38,877 nt of DNA from a virus: positions 1 to 38,877 of IMG/VR virus record IMGVR_UViG_3300028610_003339; one strand, written 5' to 3'. The notes beneath the pieces are model-generated. The model ran no database searches. It was not told the DNA's origin and saw nothing but the letters and a program-made list of their open reading frames with translations. Of the stretch, positions 23,426-31,151 are shown one piece after another (the first letter of the stretch is position 1; every line of letters begins with the position of its first letter). The position numbers were made by a program, and so were the translations under genes.

Positions 23426-23899
23426 ATGGCAAATGCGGCAATCGAAATTCTTCTCGGGGTTGACGCGGCGAAGCAGATGCTTCCCCAGTCGCGAACGTTC
23501 AACGGGAAAATCACCATCACGAACCGGGGCACCGGAGAGCATCGAACTTTCGAAATCAAGACCCAGGGTCCCGAGGCAAAGTTTGCACCCGGCGAGCGGG
23601 TCGTGGCGCTGCTGACGGGGCCAAACAACGAGCGGGACTACGCGGGATTTGGCTTTTTCAAGGAGCGCAGCGGGGTGATTGTCTGGAAGAAGAAGCGCGG
23701 CGCCGCCAGGCCCTCGTCCTTCGATTGGTTCGCCGACATGCTGAACGTGCTGCTTGGCGGCTTCCGGTCGGTGTACGGCAAGGACTGGAGCGCCTACCTG
23801 GTCCAACACGAGACCACCTGCCTCGTCTGCAACCGAACCCTTACCGAGCCCATCAGCATTCAGACCGGTATCGGCCCAGTTTGCCGCGGGAGGGCGTAA
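23426..23899 (+). CDS. DUF6011-like protein with C-terminal Cys motif
   Basis: 157 residues; start ATG 23426 after AAAGGAG. The C terminus holds CLVCNRTLTEP, followed by SIQTGIGPVCRGRA: C-x2-C, a proline, and GIGPxC, the signature of the DUF6011 group, probably a zinc site. The N-terminal 110 residues are strand-rich (NGKITITNRGTGEHRTFEIK). Family function is unknown. The stop overlaps the next ATG (TAATG). Confidence 0.75.
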   Translation: MANAAIEILLGVDAAKQMLPQSRTFNGKITITNRGTGEHRTFEIKTQGPEAKFAPGERVVALLTGPNNERDYAGFGFFKERSGVIVWKKKRGAARPSSFDWFADMLNVLLGGFRSVYGKDWSAYLVQHETTCLVCNRTLTEPISIQTGIGPVCRGRA

Positions 23900-24060
23900 T
23901 GCCGAGCCCGGAAAGTATCATTGCCGCTCGATTTCTTCGGCATTCCTTCAAGGACATCGACTTCGATTACGAACAACTGACTGCGGCCGAGCAAAAGCTT
24001 TGCACGCGGGAAGAATTTGCAACGCTCCGGGTTTGGATTGCTGAGTGGGCGGGGTCATGA
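23899..24060 (+). CDS. Small hypothetical acidic protein
   Basis: 53 residues (MPSPESIIAARFLRHSFKDI at the start), predicted helical, acidic. Its ATG overlaps the stop before it and its TGA overlaps the next ATG (ATGA), so it is embedded in a translationally coupled chain. No family recognised. Confidence 0.65.
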   Translation: MPSPESIIAARFLRHSFKDIDFDYEQLTAAEQKLCTREEFATLRVWIAEWAGS

Positions 24061-24284
24061 ACGTGCGCATGAAGGCCACGCATTACCGGGGCCGATGGAG
24101 TAAGGTGCACGCCGTTGAAATCTTCGAACTCCCGCGTCACGAGCGAGGGACTGGAGCCTATCTCGTTCAGACCCGATGCGGAAAGAAGGTGTGGATGCGT
24201 CAGGACTACCCGACGTTGGCCGAGAGGACCGACCTCCCGGTCGATTGCAAGTCCTGCCTGCCCATCCCCCCGGTGACACGGTGA
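24057..24284 (+). CDS. Small protein with Cys pairs
   Basis: 75 residues from ATG 24057 (ATGA overlap); a GTG at 24045 would add four residues. Cys residues in QTRCGKKVW and DCKSC could hold a zinc ion. The rest is basic with strands (AYLVQTRCGKKVW). Function unknown. The final TGA overlaps the GTG start of the helicase. Confidence 0.65.
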   Translation: MNVRMKATHYRGRWSKVHAVEIFELPRHERGTGAYLVQTRCGKKVWMRQDYPTLAERTDLPVDCKSCLPIPPVTR

Positions 24285-25582
24285 AGACGCTCTTCGCCTA
24301 CCAGCGGGCGGCCGTGGGCTTCTGCAACCAAGTCAAAAACCCCGCGCTCTTCATGGAGATGCGACTGGGCAAAACCCTCACCGCGATCCGGGCGCTCGCT
24401 TGGGAGCGAGAGAGGAAACTGGTTGTTGCTCCGCTCCCGGTGCTGGCAACTTGGGCGGAAGAACTTGACGGCGAGGGGCGGAGTTGGGTTGACCTGCATT
24501 CCTGGAAGGAAAAAGACGGTGCCTCTTCCGCCGATTGGATGCTCATCAATTACGAGGCGCTCCGTTCCCGGTGGAAGGACTTGCTGCATGTGCGCTGGGG
24601 AGCTGTCATCTTGGACGAGAGCACTCGAATCAAGAACCCCAAGGCCATCGTTACCAAAGCAATTCTTGCGGGCTTCACGGACGTTAACCGGCGTTTCCTC
24701 CTCTCGGGCCTTCCGGCCCCCGAGGGGGATTTGGATTACGCCTGCCAGATGCTGTTCCTGAACGGCTCGTTCCTCGGTTGCAAAAATTATTGGGAAACCC
24801 GCGCTCGGTACTTCCGCAAGGCCGGATACGAGTGGCTCCCCCGGCCGGGGCTCAAAGCCAAGCTCAAAGAATACTTGGAGCAGCGGGCCTTCGTGCTGAC
24901 CCGGAAATCGGCGGGCGTTGGACGGCAGAAGGTGCATTCGAAGCGGGTCGTTCCTTCGACCCCCCGGCAACGCAAGCTCACCGCGGAGGTCAAGAAGGAA
25001 TTCCGGCTCAAAGAAGACCGGACAAAGTGGGTAACCACAAAGTTCATCTGGCTGGCCCGGATTGCCGGGGGGCAGCTGGCTGACGGCGAACAGATTAGTG
25101 ATGAGAAGTCCAAGGAGCTCGTCTCCCTTCACAAAGGCGAACTTTCGGGCCAGTCCCTCGTCGTTTTCTTTCGTTTCAACAAGGAGCTCCAGGCGGTCCG
25201 ACGGTACCTCGGGCAAAAAGGAATCAAATGCTGCGCCCTTACCGGGGCGACCAGCAACGAGGAACGAACCGAGGTGAGACGCCGGTTCCAGCGCGGAGCG
25301 TTCCCCATCCTCTTGGCGCAAATCAAGGTCGCGAAATTCGGGCTCGACCTGAGCCGGGCAAGCACCGCAATTTATTACTCAAATTCCTACTCGCTTGAGG
25401 AGCGGGCGCAGACCGAGGACCGTATTATCCACCCAAAGAAGAACGAGCCGCCACTTTACATTGACCTGGTAACCGCGGGTTCCGTTGACGAACAAGTCGT
25501 GCGTATCCTGCAAGAAAAGAACTTTGAATCAAGGTTCCTTTTGAACAGGCTCGCGAGGGAGGTCGAAGCCGCATGGACTTGA
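24281..25582 (+). CDS. SNF2-like superfamily 2 DNA helicase/translocase
   Basis: 433 residues with a GTG start overlapping the previous stop. Motif I is MEMRLGKTLTAI (Lys31), motif II is VILDESTRIKNP (DEST, about residues 111-114), motif III LLSGLPAPEGD. The C-terminal lobe has SLVVFFRFNKELQAV, ALTGATSNEERTEVRRRF, ILLAQIKVAKFGLDLSRAST and YSLEERAQTEDRIIHP (motifs V and VI). Such compact phage SNF2-like proteins are thought to remodel or unwind DNA during replication and recombination. It opens a chain of recombination genes, which supports that role. Confidence 0.88.
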   Translation: MKTLFAYQRAAVGFCNQVKNPALFMEMRLGKTLTAIRALAWERERKLVVAPLPVLATWAEELDGEGRSWVDLHSWKEKDGASSADWMLINYEALRSRWKDLLHVRWGAVILDESTRIKNPKAIVTKAILAGFTDVNRRFLLSGLPAPEGDLDYACQMLFLNGSFLGCKNYWETRARYFRKAGYEWLPRPGLKAKLKEYLEQRAFVLTRKSAGVGRQKVHSKRVVPSTPRQRKLTAEVKKEFRLKEDRTKWVTTKFIWLARIAGGQLADGEQISDEKSKELVSLHKGELSGQSLVVFFRFNKELQAVRRYLGQKGIKCCALTGATSNEERTEVRRRFQRGAFPILLAQIKVAKFGLDLSRASTAIYYSNSYSLEERAQTEDRIIHPKKNEPPLYIDLVTAGSVDEQVVRILQEKNFESRFLLNRLAREVEAAWT

Positions 25583-26112
25583 TGACGTTTGGAAAAGCAG
25601 CGAAGAGAAAGCGCGGCCCGCTTCGGATCTTCCTTGACCCCGGCACTAAGCACACGGGGGGAGCGGTGTGGGAGCCCGAAACTTGGAAAGCCCCCGGCCC
25701 CCGGCCCCCGGATAAGACGTTCCTTTGGACGCAGCGCAAGCACGATTGGCAGGAACGAGCCGAGGAGCAAGCGCATAATTTGAACGAACTTTTGGAGCAG
25801 GTTCGTTGCCGGGCGACTGTTCACTGCGAGCTTCCGGCGTTTTTTGGGACCGGCGGGGGAGAAGTTGTCGCAAGTTCCGGGGCGCTTGTGAAGCTTTCTA
25901 TGCTTGCGGGCGCGTTCCTTGCAACCGCCGCGTTGAACGATGCAAAATTCGAACCGATTCCGGTTCGCGATTGGAAGGGGCAGCTGCCAAAGAACATTGT
26001 CGAACAACGAATTAAAGAATTCTTAGGAGAAACGGCATGCCGAAGTTACGTAAAAGACGTTTGGGACGCGGTGGGAATCGGCCTGTTCGTAAGAGGAGAC
26101 CTCTTCCAGTAA
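25573..26112 (+). CDS. RuvC-like Holliday junction resolvase
   Basis: 179 residues, overlapping the helicase end by ten bases. RNase H-like core: LRIFLDPGTKHTGGAVW with the first catalytic Asp22, VHCELPAFFGTGG with the Glu, and VKDVWDAVGIGLF at the C terminus with the last acids. That is the RuvC pattern of four acids (D, E, and two D). Resolvases of this type cut branched replication and recombination intermediates before packaging. The N terminus (KAAKRKRG) is basic. The next gene starts within its last 76 bases. Confidence 0.8.
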   Translation: MDLMTFGKAAKRKRGPLRIFLDPGTKHTGGAVWEPETWKAPGPRPPDKTFLWTQRKHDWQERAEEQAHNLNELLEQVRCRATVHCELPAFFGTGGGEVVASSGALVKLSMLAGAFLATAALNDAKFEPIPVRDWKGQLPKNIVEQRIKEFLGETACRSYVKDVWDAVGIGLFVRGDLFQ

Positions 26113-27098
26113 AGCAAGCGCGCGACTTTGACGCGTTGAAGAGCGAATCCGAAAAGCGAGCGGCAAGCAACGTCATTCGCGTCTCCGCGTCTAAACTGTC
26201 CCGCTTTTTGGAATGCCGTCAGAAGGTGGCGTTCGGGATGGCGGGATGGAAACTGAAAGTCCAGAAGGATTATCGAACGTGGGGTTCATTGTTTCACGCG
26301 TCGGTTGAATTGGCCGGTGCCAAGAAATTGAAGGGGGCCGTTGCCGCGCAGCGCGTTTGCGAGATGCATCGAAAGGAAGTCGGTGGCACTTGGGGAGCAA
26401 ACCAAGAACAGGCGCACGAGGTAATGCAAGCGCAGCTGGAAGCGACCGTCCCGGCGTATCTTCGGAAGTGGAAAAAGGACGACGCCAAGGTTGAAATCCT
26501 TGAGAGAGAAATTGAATTTGAAGTGCCGTGGACGGAGCGCGGCAACCAAGGAATTTCTCTCATCGGTTTCATGGACGGCCGATTGCGACGCGTTTTTGAC
26601 AGCGCGCTCGGTGTGCTTGAGGAAAAAACGTCAAGCCGAATTAACGAGGTGGAAATTATGGAGACCCTGGAACGGGACTTCCAAACGAATTTCTACCTCG
26701 TTGCGCATCGCGCTTTGTGGGGCGAGCCCGGCTTCGTTCGTTACGGCGTGACCCGGCGTTGCGGTTTGAAACGCGGGACGAGCGGGAAAAGAAAGGAGAC
26801 CATCGACCAATACCGCAATCGCGTCGCGGAACACATTGCAGCGGACCCCGGTAATTACTTCCTTCGTTTCCACCTTGACACCGATGCCGACGAGCTGGAA
26901 AATTTTGAGAAGGAGTTAAGCTGGATCATCGGAGACTACAAACATTGGTTGACCACGGGACAACCGGTTCGAGCTTACGGCAATCCGTGCTTAAATCGTT
27001 ACGGCCGGTGCGAGTACCTCCCGCTTTGTTTCAACGGAGAAGAGTACCTTTACACGAAGGAGAAGCATGCCCCCAAGACGAAAAAAGCAAAAGGGTAA
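26037..27098 (+). CDS. PD-(D/E)XK nuclease with Cas4/AddB-like Fe-S cluster
   Basis: 353 residues; ATG 26037 has TAGGAG eight bases upstream in the end of the resolvase gene. VSASKLSRFLECRQKVAF (first Cys at 60) opens the domain, GFMDGRLRR (near residue 180) and LEEKTSS (near 197) give the D ... ExK core, and CLNRYGRCEYLPLC (C-x6-C-x5-C, about 317-331) completes the four-Cys iron-sulphur site. This layout is that of RecB-family exonucleases of the Cas4/AddB kind. There is no CRISPR nearby, so it likely resects phage DNA ends for recombination with the adjacent Sak4-like protein. Confidence 0.85.
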   Translation: MPKLRKRRLGRGGNRPVRKRRPLPVKQARDFDALKSESEKRAASNVIRVSASKLSRFLECRQKVAFGMAGWKLKVQKDYRTWGSLFHASVELAGAKKLKGAVAAQRVCEMHRKEVGGTWGANQEQAHEVMQAQLEATVPAYLRKWKKDDAKVEILEREIEFEVPWTERGNQGISLIGFMDGRLRRVFDSALGVLEEKTSSRINEVEIMETLERDFQTNFYLVAHRALWGEPGFVRYGVTRRCGLKRGTSGKRKETIDQYRNRVAEHIAADPGNYFLRFHLDTDADELENFEKELSWIIGDYKHWLTTGQPVRAYGNPCLNRYGRCEYLPLCFNGEEYLYTKEKHAPKTKKAKG

Positions 27099-27867
27099 GA
27101 AGGGGAAACAAGAGTCCCTTCTTTCGGACGAGCCTTACTACGCAAGCAGCGACCTGAGCACGTGTTCCCACTTGCTTACTGGAAAGGAGAAAATTGGAAA
27201 AACGTCGCTCGCTTCAATGTTTGAAGACTGCGTCTTGTTCGCAACGGAACCGGGGTACAGCGCTCGTGACTGGAAGCGCCGACCGGTGGACATTACCAAG
27301 TGGACAACGTTCAAACGCGCGGTTGACGAGCTTGAAGAGCGGCCGGACTTCGCGAAGCAAGTCGTTGTGGACACGGCCGACCTTCTTTACGTTGGCTGCA
27401 GGAATTTCATCTGCCGCAAGCTCGGCATCACTCATCCTTCCGATGAAGAATACGGCAAGGGCTGGGACCTCATCAAACAAGAGTTTGGATTTCACTGCGC
27501 TCGGCTGGCCGCGCTTCGACCAACGATTTGGATCTCGCACGTGAAGGTCGCCGACATCAAGCGGAAGGGAGGAGAGACCACGCACAAAATTGTTCCAACA
27601 ATGTCCAACGGAGCGCGGGCCGTCCTTGAACCAATGGTTGACCTCTGGTCCTACATGGACTACGACGCTGAGACCGACAACCCGGTCCTTCACGTGCGTG
27701 GCGACGACCTTATTTCCGCCGGTCATCGCTTCGAGAATCACTTCGTTGGCGTCAAGCGAATTCCAATGGGAGACAGCCCGGCCGAGGGCTACAAGAATTT
27801 CGTTGAAGCGTTCAATCGCACCGAACGGCCGACCAAGCGGAAGGCCACTCTGAAGCGCGGCAAGTAG
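27067..27867 (+). CDS. Sak4-like RecA-fold recombinase ATPase
   Basis: 266 residues. Basic N terminus, Walker A LLTGKEKIGKTSLA (Lys45, Thr46), Walker B VVVDTADLLY (about 98-107), and the conserved TIWISHVK strand after it. These features fit the AAA_24/Sak4 group of phage single-strand annealing or RecA-like ATPases. Location between an Fe-S nuclease and an SSB-like protein is the usual context of Sak4. It overlaps the nuclease gene by 32 bases and uses GAAGGAGAAG as ribosome site. Confidence 0.8.
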   Translation: MPPRRKKQKGKKGKQESLLSDEPYYASSDLSTCSHLLTGKEKIGKTSLASMFEDCVLFATEPGYSARDWKRRPVDITKWTTFKRAVDELEERPDFAKQVVVDTADLLYVGCRNFICRKLGITHPSDEEYGKGWDLIKQEFGFHCARLAALRPTIWISHVKVADIKRKGGETTHKIVPTMSNGARAVLEPMVDLWSYMDYDAETDNPVLHVRGDDLISAGHRFENHFVGVKRIPMGDSPAEGYKNFVEAFNRTERPTKRKATLKRGK

Positions 27868-27892
27868 CCGCGCGCCGGAAAGGGAGAAGCGC

Positions 27893-28672
27893 ATGGCAAA
27901 GAAGTCAGGCGGCATGAGCTCGAAGCTCAAGAAGCTGGGGAAGAACTGGAAGGACGCGCGAAAGCGGAGCGCGGAAGGCGGGGACGGATTTGAGTTCCCT
28001 CTGGAAGACGGCAACTACGAGTTCCGGGTGACCGGGGCGGAGATGACCGAGACGCAGTCCGGGAAGCCGCAAGTTCACTGGCAGTTCAAGTGCACCGAGG
28101 GCGAGGACAAGGGCACGGAATGCAACGACTGGGACCAGCTACAATCCGAGGACAATCTGTACTGGCTGATGCGCAAGATCGCCCGGCTCGGGTTCGAGCC
28201 GCCGGACAAGGTCGAAGCCCTACCGGAAGTTCTCGAAGAGATCGTCGAAGCCGGGCCGACCTTCCGGGGCCGCGTCAAGACCAAGGACGATTTCACCCAT
28301 GTGTGGGTGAACAAGCTGGTTGCCGGGGACGACGAAGGCGAGCCCGAGGAAGAGGAGAAGGACGAGAAGGAAGACGACGACGACGATGACGGAGTCGAAC
28401 CCGAGGAAGAGGCCAAGTCCGGCGAGAAAGACGATGACGACGATGACGATGTCGAAATCGAGGTCGGGATGGAAGTCGTCGTTGAAGACGAAGACGGAGA
28501 CGAGTACGCGGCCACCGTTGTCAAGATTATTGACGATGAAACTCTGCGGGTGAAGGACGAGGACGGGAAGAAGCACAAGGTGGACGTCGGCTCCGTTTCG
28601 CTTCCCGAGGAGGAAGAGGAGGAGCCCGAGCCGCCGAAGAAGAAGGGGCGCAAGGGCAAGCGGGTCAAGTAG
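27893..28672 (+). CDS. DUF669-like single-stranded DNA-binding protein with acidic and KOW-like tail
   Basis: 259 residues. The N-terminal 140 residues (FEFPLEDGNYEFRVTGAEMT, SGKPQVHWQFKCTEGEDKG, DNLYWLMRKIARLGFEPP, and FRGRVKTKDDFTHVWV) match the DUF669-type SSB found beside Sak4. A very acidic, repetitive linker (Glu/Asp blocks with SG) follows to about residue 190. Then VEIEVGMEVVVEDEDGDEYA leads into a small KOW/Tudor-like barrel ending in SVSLPEEEEEEPE and a Lys/Arg-rich tail. SSBs typically recruit partners through acidic tails; the basic end is unusual. Confidence 0.78.
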   Translation: MAKKSGGMSSKLKKLGKNWKDARKRSAEGGDGFEFPLEDGNYEFRVTGAEMTETQSGKPQVHWQFKCTEGEDKGTECNDWDQLQSEDNLYWLMRKIARLGFEPPDKVEALPEVLEEIVEAGPTFRGRVKTKDDFTHVWVNKLVAGDDEGEPEEEEKDEKEDDDDDDGVEPEEEAKSGEKDDDDDDDVEIEVGMEVVVEDEDGDEYAATVVKIIDDETLRVKDEDGKKHKVDVGSVSLPEEEEEEPEPPKKKGRKGKRVK

Positions 28673-28690
28673 TCCAACGGTCCGAAACCG

Positions 28691-28714
28691 GGAGGGGGAC
28701 CTCGGTCTCCCTCC
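28691..28714 (+). promoter_or_regulatory. GC hairpin directly before the deoxyribosyltransferase ribosome site
   Basis: GGAGGGGGAC (28691-28700) pairs with GTCTCCCTCC (28705-28714), one G-T pair, 4-base loop. AAGGAG of the next gene starts only one base after the stem, so the hairpin may affect initiation or set an mRNA end. Confidence 0.55.
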
Positions 28715-28729
28715 AAAGGAGAGATCCCG

Positions 28730-29224
28730 ATGCGCGCAGTTTACATTGCGGCACCGTTTTTCAACCCGCACCAGCTGGAGATGGTCAAGCTCATTGAAGA
28801 GGCGCTGGCGGCCGCGGAGATCGAAGCCATTTCCCCTCGCAAGCTGGGCAAACTTTCCCCTCGGGCAACCGCCGCGAAGCAGCAGGAAGTGCTTGACGGG
28901 AACACCCTCGGCATTGCGCGGTGCGACGCGGTGCTCGCGGTTGTCCAATGCCTCAACTCCGACGGGACGGGACTTGCGCTCGTGGATGCGGAGAACGAAA
29001 TTCTTCGAGGGATTGAGCTTCCCGACACCGGCACCGCTTGGGAAATGGGTTACGCGGCGGGACTCGGTGTCCCAACGTACGCTTTCTTTCCGGACGGCAA
29101 CCCCGGTCAGCAAAGCGTGATGCTTCTGCGTTCGTGCGAAGGAGTGATTCGCGGCCAGCGGGAGTTTCTGGCTTGGACTCGAAACGCGTTCATCCCTCCG
29201 GCCTGGGACGGAGAGGTTCGATGA
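28730..29224 (+). CDS. Nucleoside 2-deoxyribosyltransferase-like enzyme
   Basis: 164 residues. MRAVYIAAPFF is the family's first strand; ARCDAVLAVVQ and LPDTGTAWEMGYAAGLGVPT contain the Asp99 and the catalytic Glu105 expected for the nucleophile region. These enzymes cleave or exchange the base on 2'-deoxyribonucleosides (or 5'-monophosphates). Length is normal for the family. The gene starts the block of nucleotide enzymes and overlaps the HD gene (ATGA). In this block it may remove or replace a base that the phage does not want in its DNA. Confidence 0.82.
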   Translation: MRAVYIAAPFFNPHQLEMVKLIEEALAAAEIEAISPRKLGKLSPRATAAKQQEVLDGNTLGIARCDAVLAVVQCLNSDGTGLALVDAENEILRGIELPDTGTAWEMGYAAGLGVPTYAFFPDGNPGQQSVMLLRSCEGVIRGQREFLAWTRNAFIPPAWDGEVR

Positions 29225-29820
29225 ACTTCAGGAACCTGCTTCTCGGCTCCACGCAACGTCTCAGGTACGTTTGGAGATGGTCAGGGACCCCGGTGCTCGC
29301 CCGTGAGAGTGTCGCCGAGCACAGCTACTACACGGCTCTCTTCTCCCTTTTCATTATGGAGACAATCGAGCCGGAGCAGCTTGCCGAGATCGACCGACAC
29401 CGCGTGCTTCAAGACGCTTTAATCCACGACATGGAGGAAGCGATCACGGGGGACATCCCTCGGCCTTTCAAGCACGGCAACGCCCGGAGCTCGCAGTTCT
29501 TCTCTCGGGCGGGAAGAGACGCAATGAAGAGCGTGAGCGCGGAGCTTTATGACGATTTCGTCGAAGCGGGGTGGCTGACTCGGCGTTGGCAACACTGCAA
29601 AAACGACAGCGATGAAGGTCGCATCGTTCGGTTCGCCGATTTTTGCTCGGTGCTTTCTTACATCTGGCAAGAAGCGGAGCGCAACGGGCCGGTCCTCAGG
29701 GACGAGCGGCTTGGCTTGCAAGAATACGCGCAATCATTCTTGATTCCGGCGTACGATTTCATCCGGCCCCTTCCCAGGTTGGCCAAGGAGGTGGCGCTTG
29801 AGCCCGCCCCGCAGCCCTAA
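29221..29820 (+). CDS. HD-domain phosphohydrolase (YfbR-like 5'-deoxynucleotidase)
   Basis: 199 residues, the length of YfbR. Metal ligands: His34 (RESVAEHSYYTAL), His69-Asp70 (DALIHDMEEAITGDIPRPFK) and Asp140 (RIVRFADFCSVLSYI). In YfbR the same motifs dephosphorylate deoxyribonucleoside monophosphates; related phage enzymes hydrolyse dNTPs. ATG 29221 overlaps the stop of the deoxyribosyltransferase, so the two products are likely made in similar amounts. Substrate cannot be deduced from sequence. Confidence 0.85.
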   Translation: MNFRNLLLGSTQRLRYVWRWSGTPVLARESVAEHSYYTALFSLFIMETIEPEQLAEIDRHRVLQDALIHDMEEAITGDIPRPFKHGNARSSQFFSRAGRDAMKSVSAELYDDFVEAGWLTRRWQHCKNDSDEGRIVRFADFCSVLSYIWQEAERNGPVLRDERLGLQEYAQSFLIPAYDFIRPLPRLAKEVALEPAPQP

Positions 29821-30091
29821 AGAAATGGAAGCAAGCCGGGAAGCTACGCACGGAGACGCAGAGAAGGGGATGAGGAACTTGGCGTTGGTTTGGACCGGGC
29901 TTCTCAGGGATCACTACCAAATCGAGCTTCCCCTTCTATCGCCACACGTGACTTCGCTGATGTGCGTCGGGCTCAAATTGAGTCGGGCCGCGCGTCCGTT
30001 CAATTTTACGCCGGACGATTACGACGACGCCGGAGCGTACCTGGAATTCGCTCGGCGCCTGGAGGATCCGAACCGTGAACATTCGTCCTGA
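29798..30091 (+). CDS. DUF6378-like protein
   Basis: 97 residues with TTG 29798 as likely start, because AAGGAGG (about 29785-29791) lies six bases upstream; ATG 29825 without a clear ribosome site is the alternative. Sequence AEKGMRNLALVWTGLLRDHY, then SLMCVGLKLSRAARPFNFTP and DDYDDAGAYLEFARRL, matches the pattern of DUF6378, a small helical protein frequent in phages and near nucleotide enzymes. Function unknown. It overlaps both neighbours, as expected for one operon. Confidence 0.7.
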   Translation: MSPPRSPKEMEASREATHGDAEKGMRNLALVWTGLLRDHYQIELPLLSPHVTSLMCVGLKLSRAARPFNFTPDDYDDAGAYLEFARRLEDPNREHSS

Positions 30092-31106
30092 TCTCCTTTT
30101 CTACGGGAAAATGGTTCAACACCGTTTCCTGTTGGCCGGGCAGGTGGAAGTGACGTCAGATTGCAACCAGCACTGCAAAGGGTGCGACTCCTGGCGCGAT
30201 CATCAATCGGGCAAACTCCGGGCCGCGTGGAGCGCGCAAGCCATGCAACGGCTCTGCGCCGAGCTTGCAGAAAGTGGCACGTTCGAACATCTCAGTTTGA
30301 CCGGTGGCGACCCGGAAGCCTGGCCCCCGTTAGATGCGTTCTTAGAGTGGTTTGATCGGGACTTGGGACACCCCTTCCAGCTGCAGATAAACACGGCGCT
30401 GGCGGCACCCGTGAGCGCCGGAAGGGCAATCCTTTACCGGGAAGCGGTGGACGATTTGCGAGTCTCGTTTGATTCGGTCTCACCGGAAATTTACGCGCGC
30501 GTCCGGGGAGATCTGAAAACAACGCCGGAGCAGATTATTGGACGCATCGAAGACATTGCGCATCCTCGGTGGGCCGCGAACGTCACCGCCTATAAAGAGA
30601 ACATCAACGCCATTCCCGCCACGCTGCGAGCGCTTGCTCAGCTTGACCCCGCTCCGCGCAAAATCATGGTAATGGCCGGCATTGGGGCCAGGGCCGGAAA
30701 AGACCTGGATTTCTGGGCCAGATTCGAGCATCTTTCGCACGTGAAATGGGAAGCGGAAACTTCATTTGAGGAATCCGCGCTCACGGTGCGGCGTTGGATG
30801 GAGGACAAGGGCTCCGAGGACGTTGCTTGTTACGCCGGACGAAGCACGTTCCACCTCAAGGCGAATGGAGAAGTTTATCCGTGCTGCTTGGTAGGTGGCG
30901 AGGCGCTGGAAACTCGGGGCGAGTTTAGTCTTGGCAACTTCGTTGAAAACCACGAGTACTCGCTCAAGCGAATCCTGGACCGCTCAACGCCGCAAAAGCA
31001 TTACGCCAACCCCGCCCTTCCCTGCAAAGAAATCTGTCAGTACAAGCAAGCGGCGTTGAACGTTGTGACGAGCTGGGCCGTTAAGCAAAACCTGGCGATG
31101 CCTTAG
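30075..31106 (+). CDS. Radical SAM enzyme
   Basis: 343 residues, GTG start after GGAGG. CNQHCKGC (Cys30, Cys34, Cys37) binds the 4Fe-4S cluster that splits S-adenosylmethionine; LSLTGGDPEAWP is the glycine-rich SAM site. A second Cys group near the C terminus (VACYAGRST, VYPCCLVGG and LPCKEICQYKQ) resembles the SPASM/twitch kind of auxiliary cluster. Substrate unknown. Its position between nucleotide-pool enzymes and a ThyX-like protein suggests a nucleotide or DNA base as substrate, but SPASM-type enzymes often act on peptides, so this is open. Confidence 0.85.
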   Translation: MNIRPDLLFYGKMVQHRFLLAGQVEVTSDCNQHCKGCDSWRDHQSGKLRAAWSAQAMQRLCAELAESGTFEHLSLTGGDPEAWPPLDAFLEWFDRDLGHPFQLQINTALAAPVSAGRAILYREAVDDLRVSFDSVSPEIYARVRGDLKTTPEQIIGRIEDIAHPRWAANVTAYKENINAIPATLRALAQLDPAPRKIMVMAGIGARAGKDLDFWARFEHLSHVKWEAETSFEESALTVRRWMEDKGSEDVACYAGRSTFHLKANGEVYPCCLVGGEALETRGEFSLGNFVENHEYSLKRILDRSTPQKHYANPALPCKEICQYKQAALNVVTSWAVKQNLAMP

Positions 31107-31151
31107 ATTCTCAACCGAAAATTATATCGCGAATTCGTGAAAGGAAATCGC

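Noticed and set aside
28220-29113. 297-codon - strand frame opposite the SSB-like and deoxyribosyltransferase genes
   Set aside because: Reads Glu/Asp repeats of the SSB gene backwards; low-complexity product.
28730-29820. Complete diaminopurine (Z-genome) system
   Set aside because: The HD phosphohydrolase recalls DatZ, but no PurZ (adenylosuccinate synthetase-like) or MazZ gene is present.
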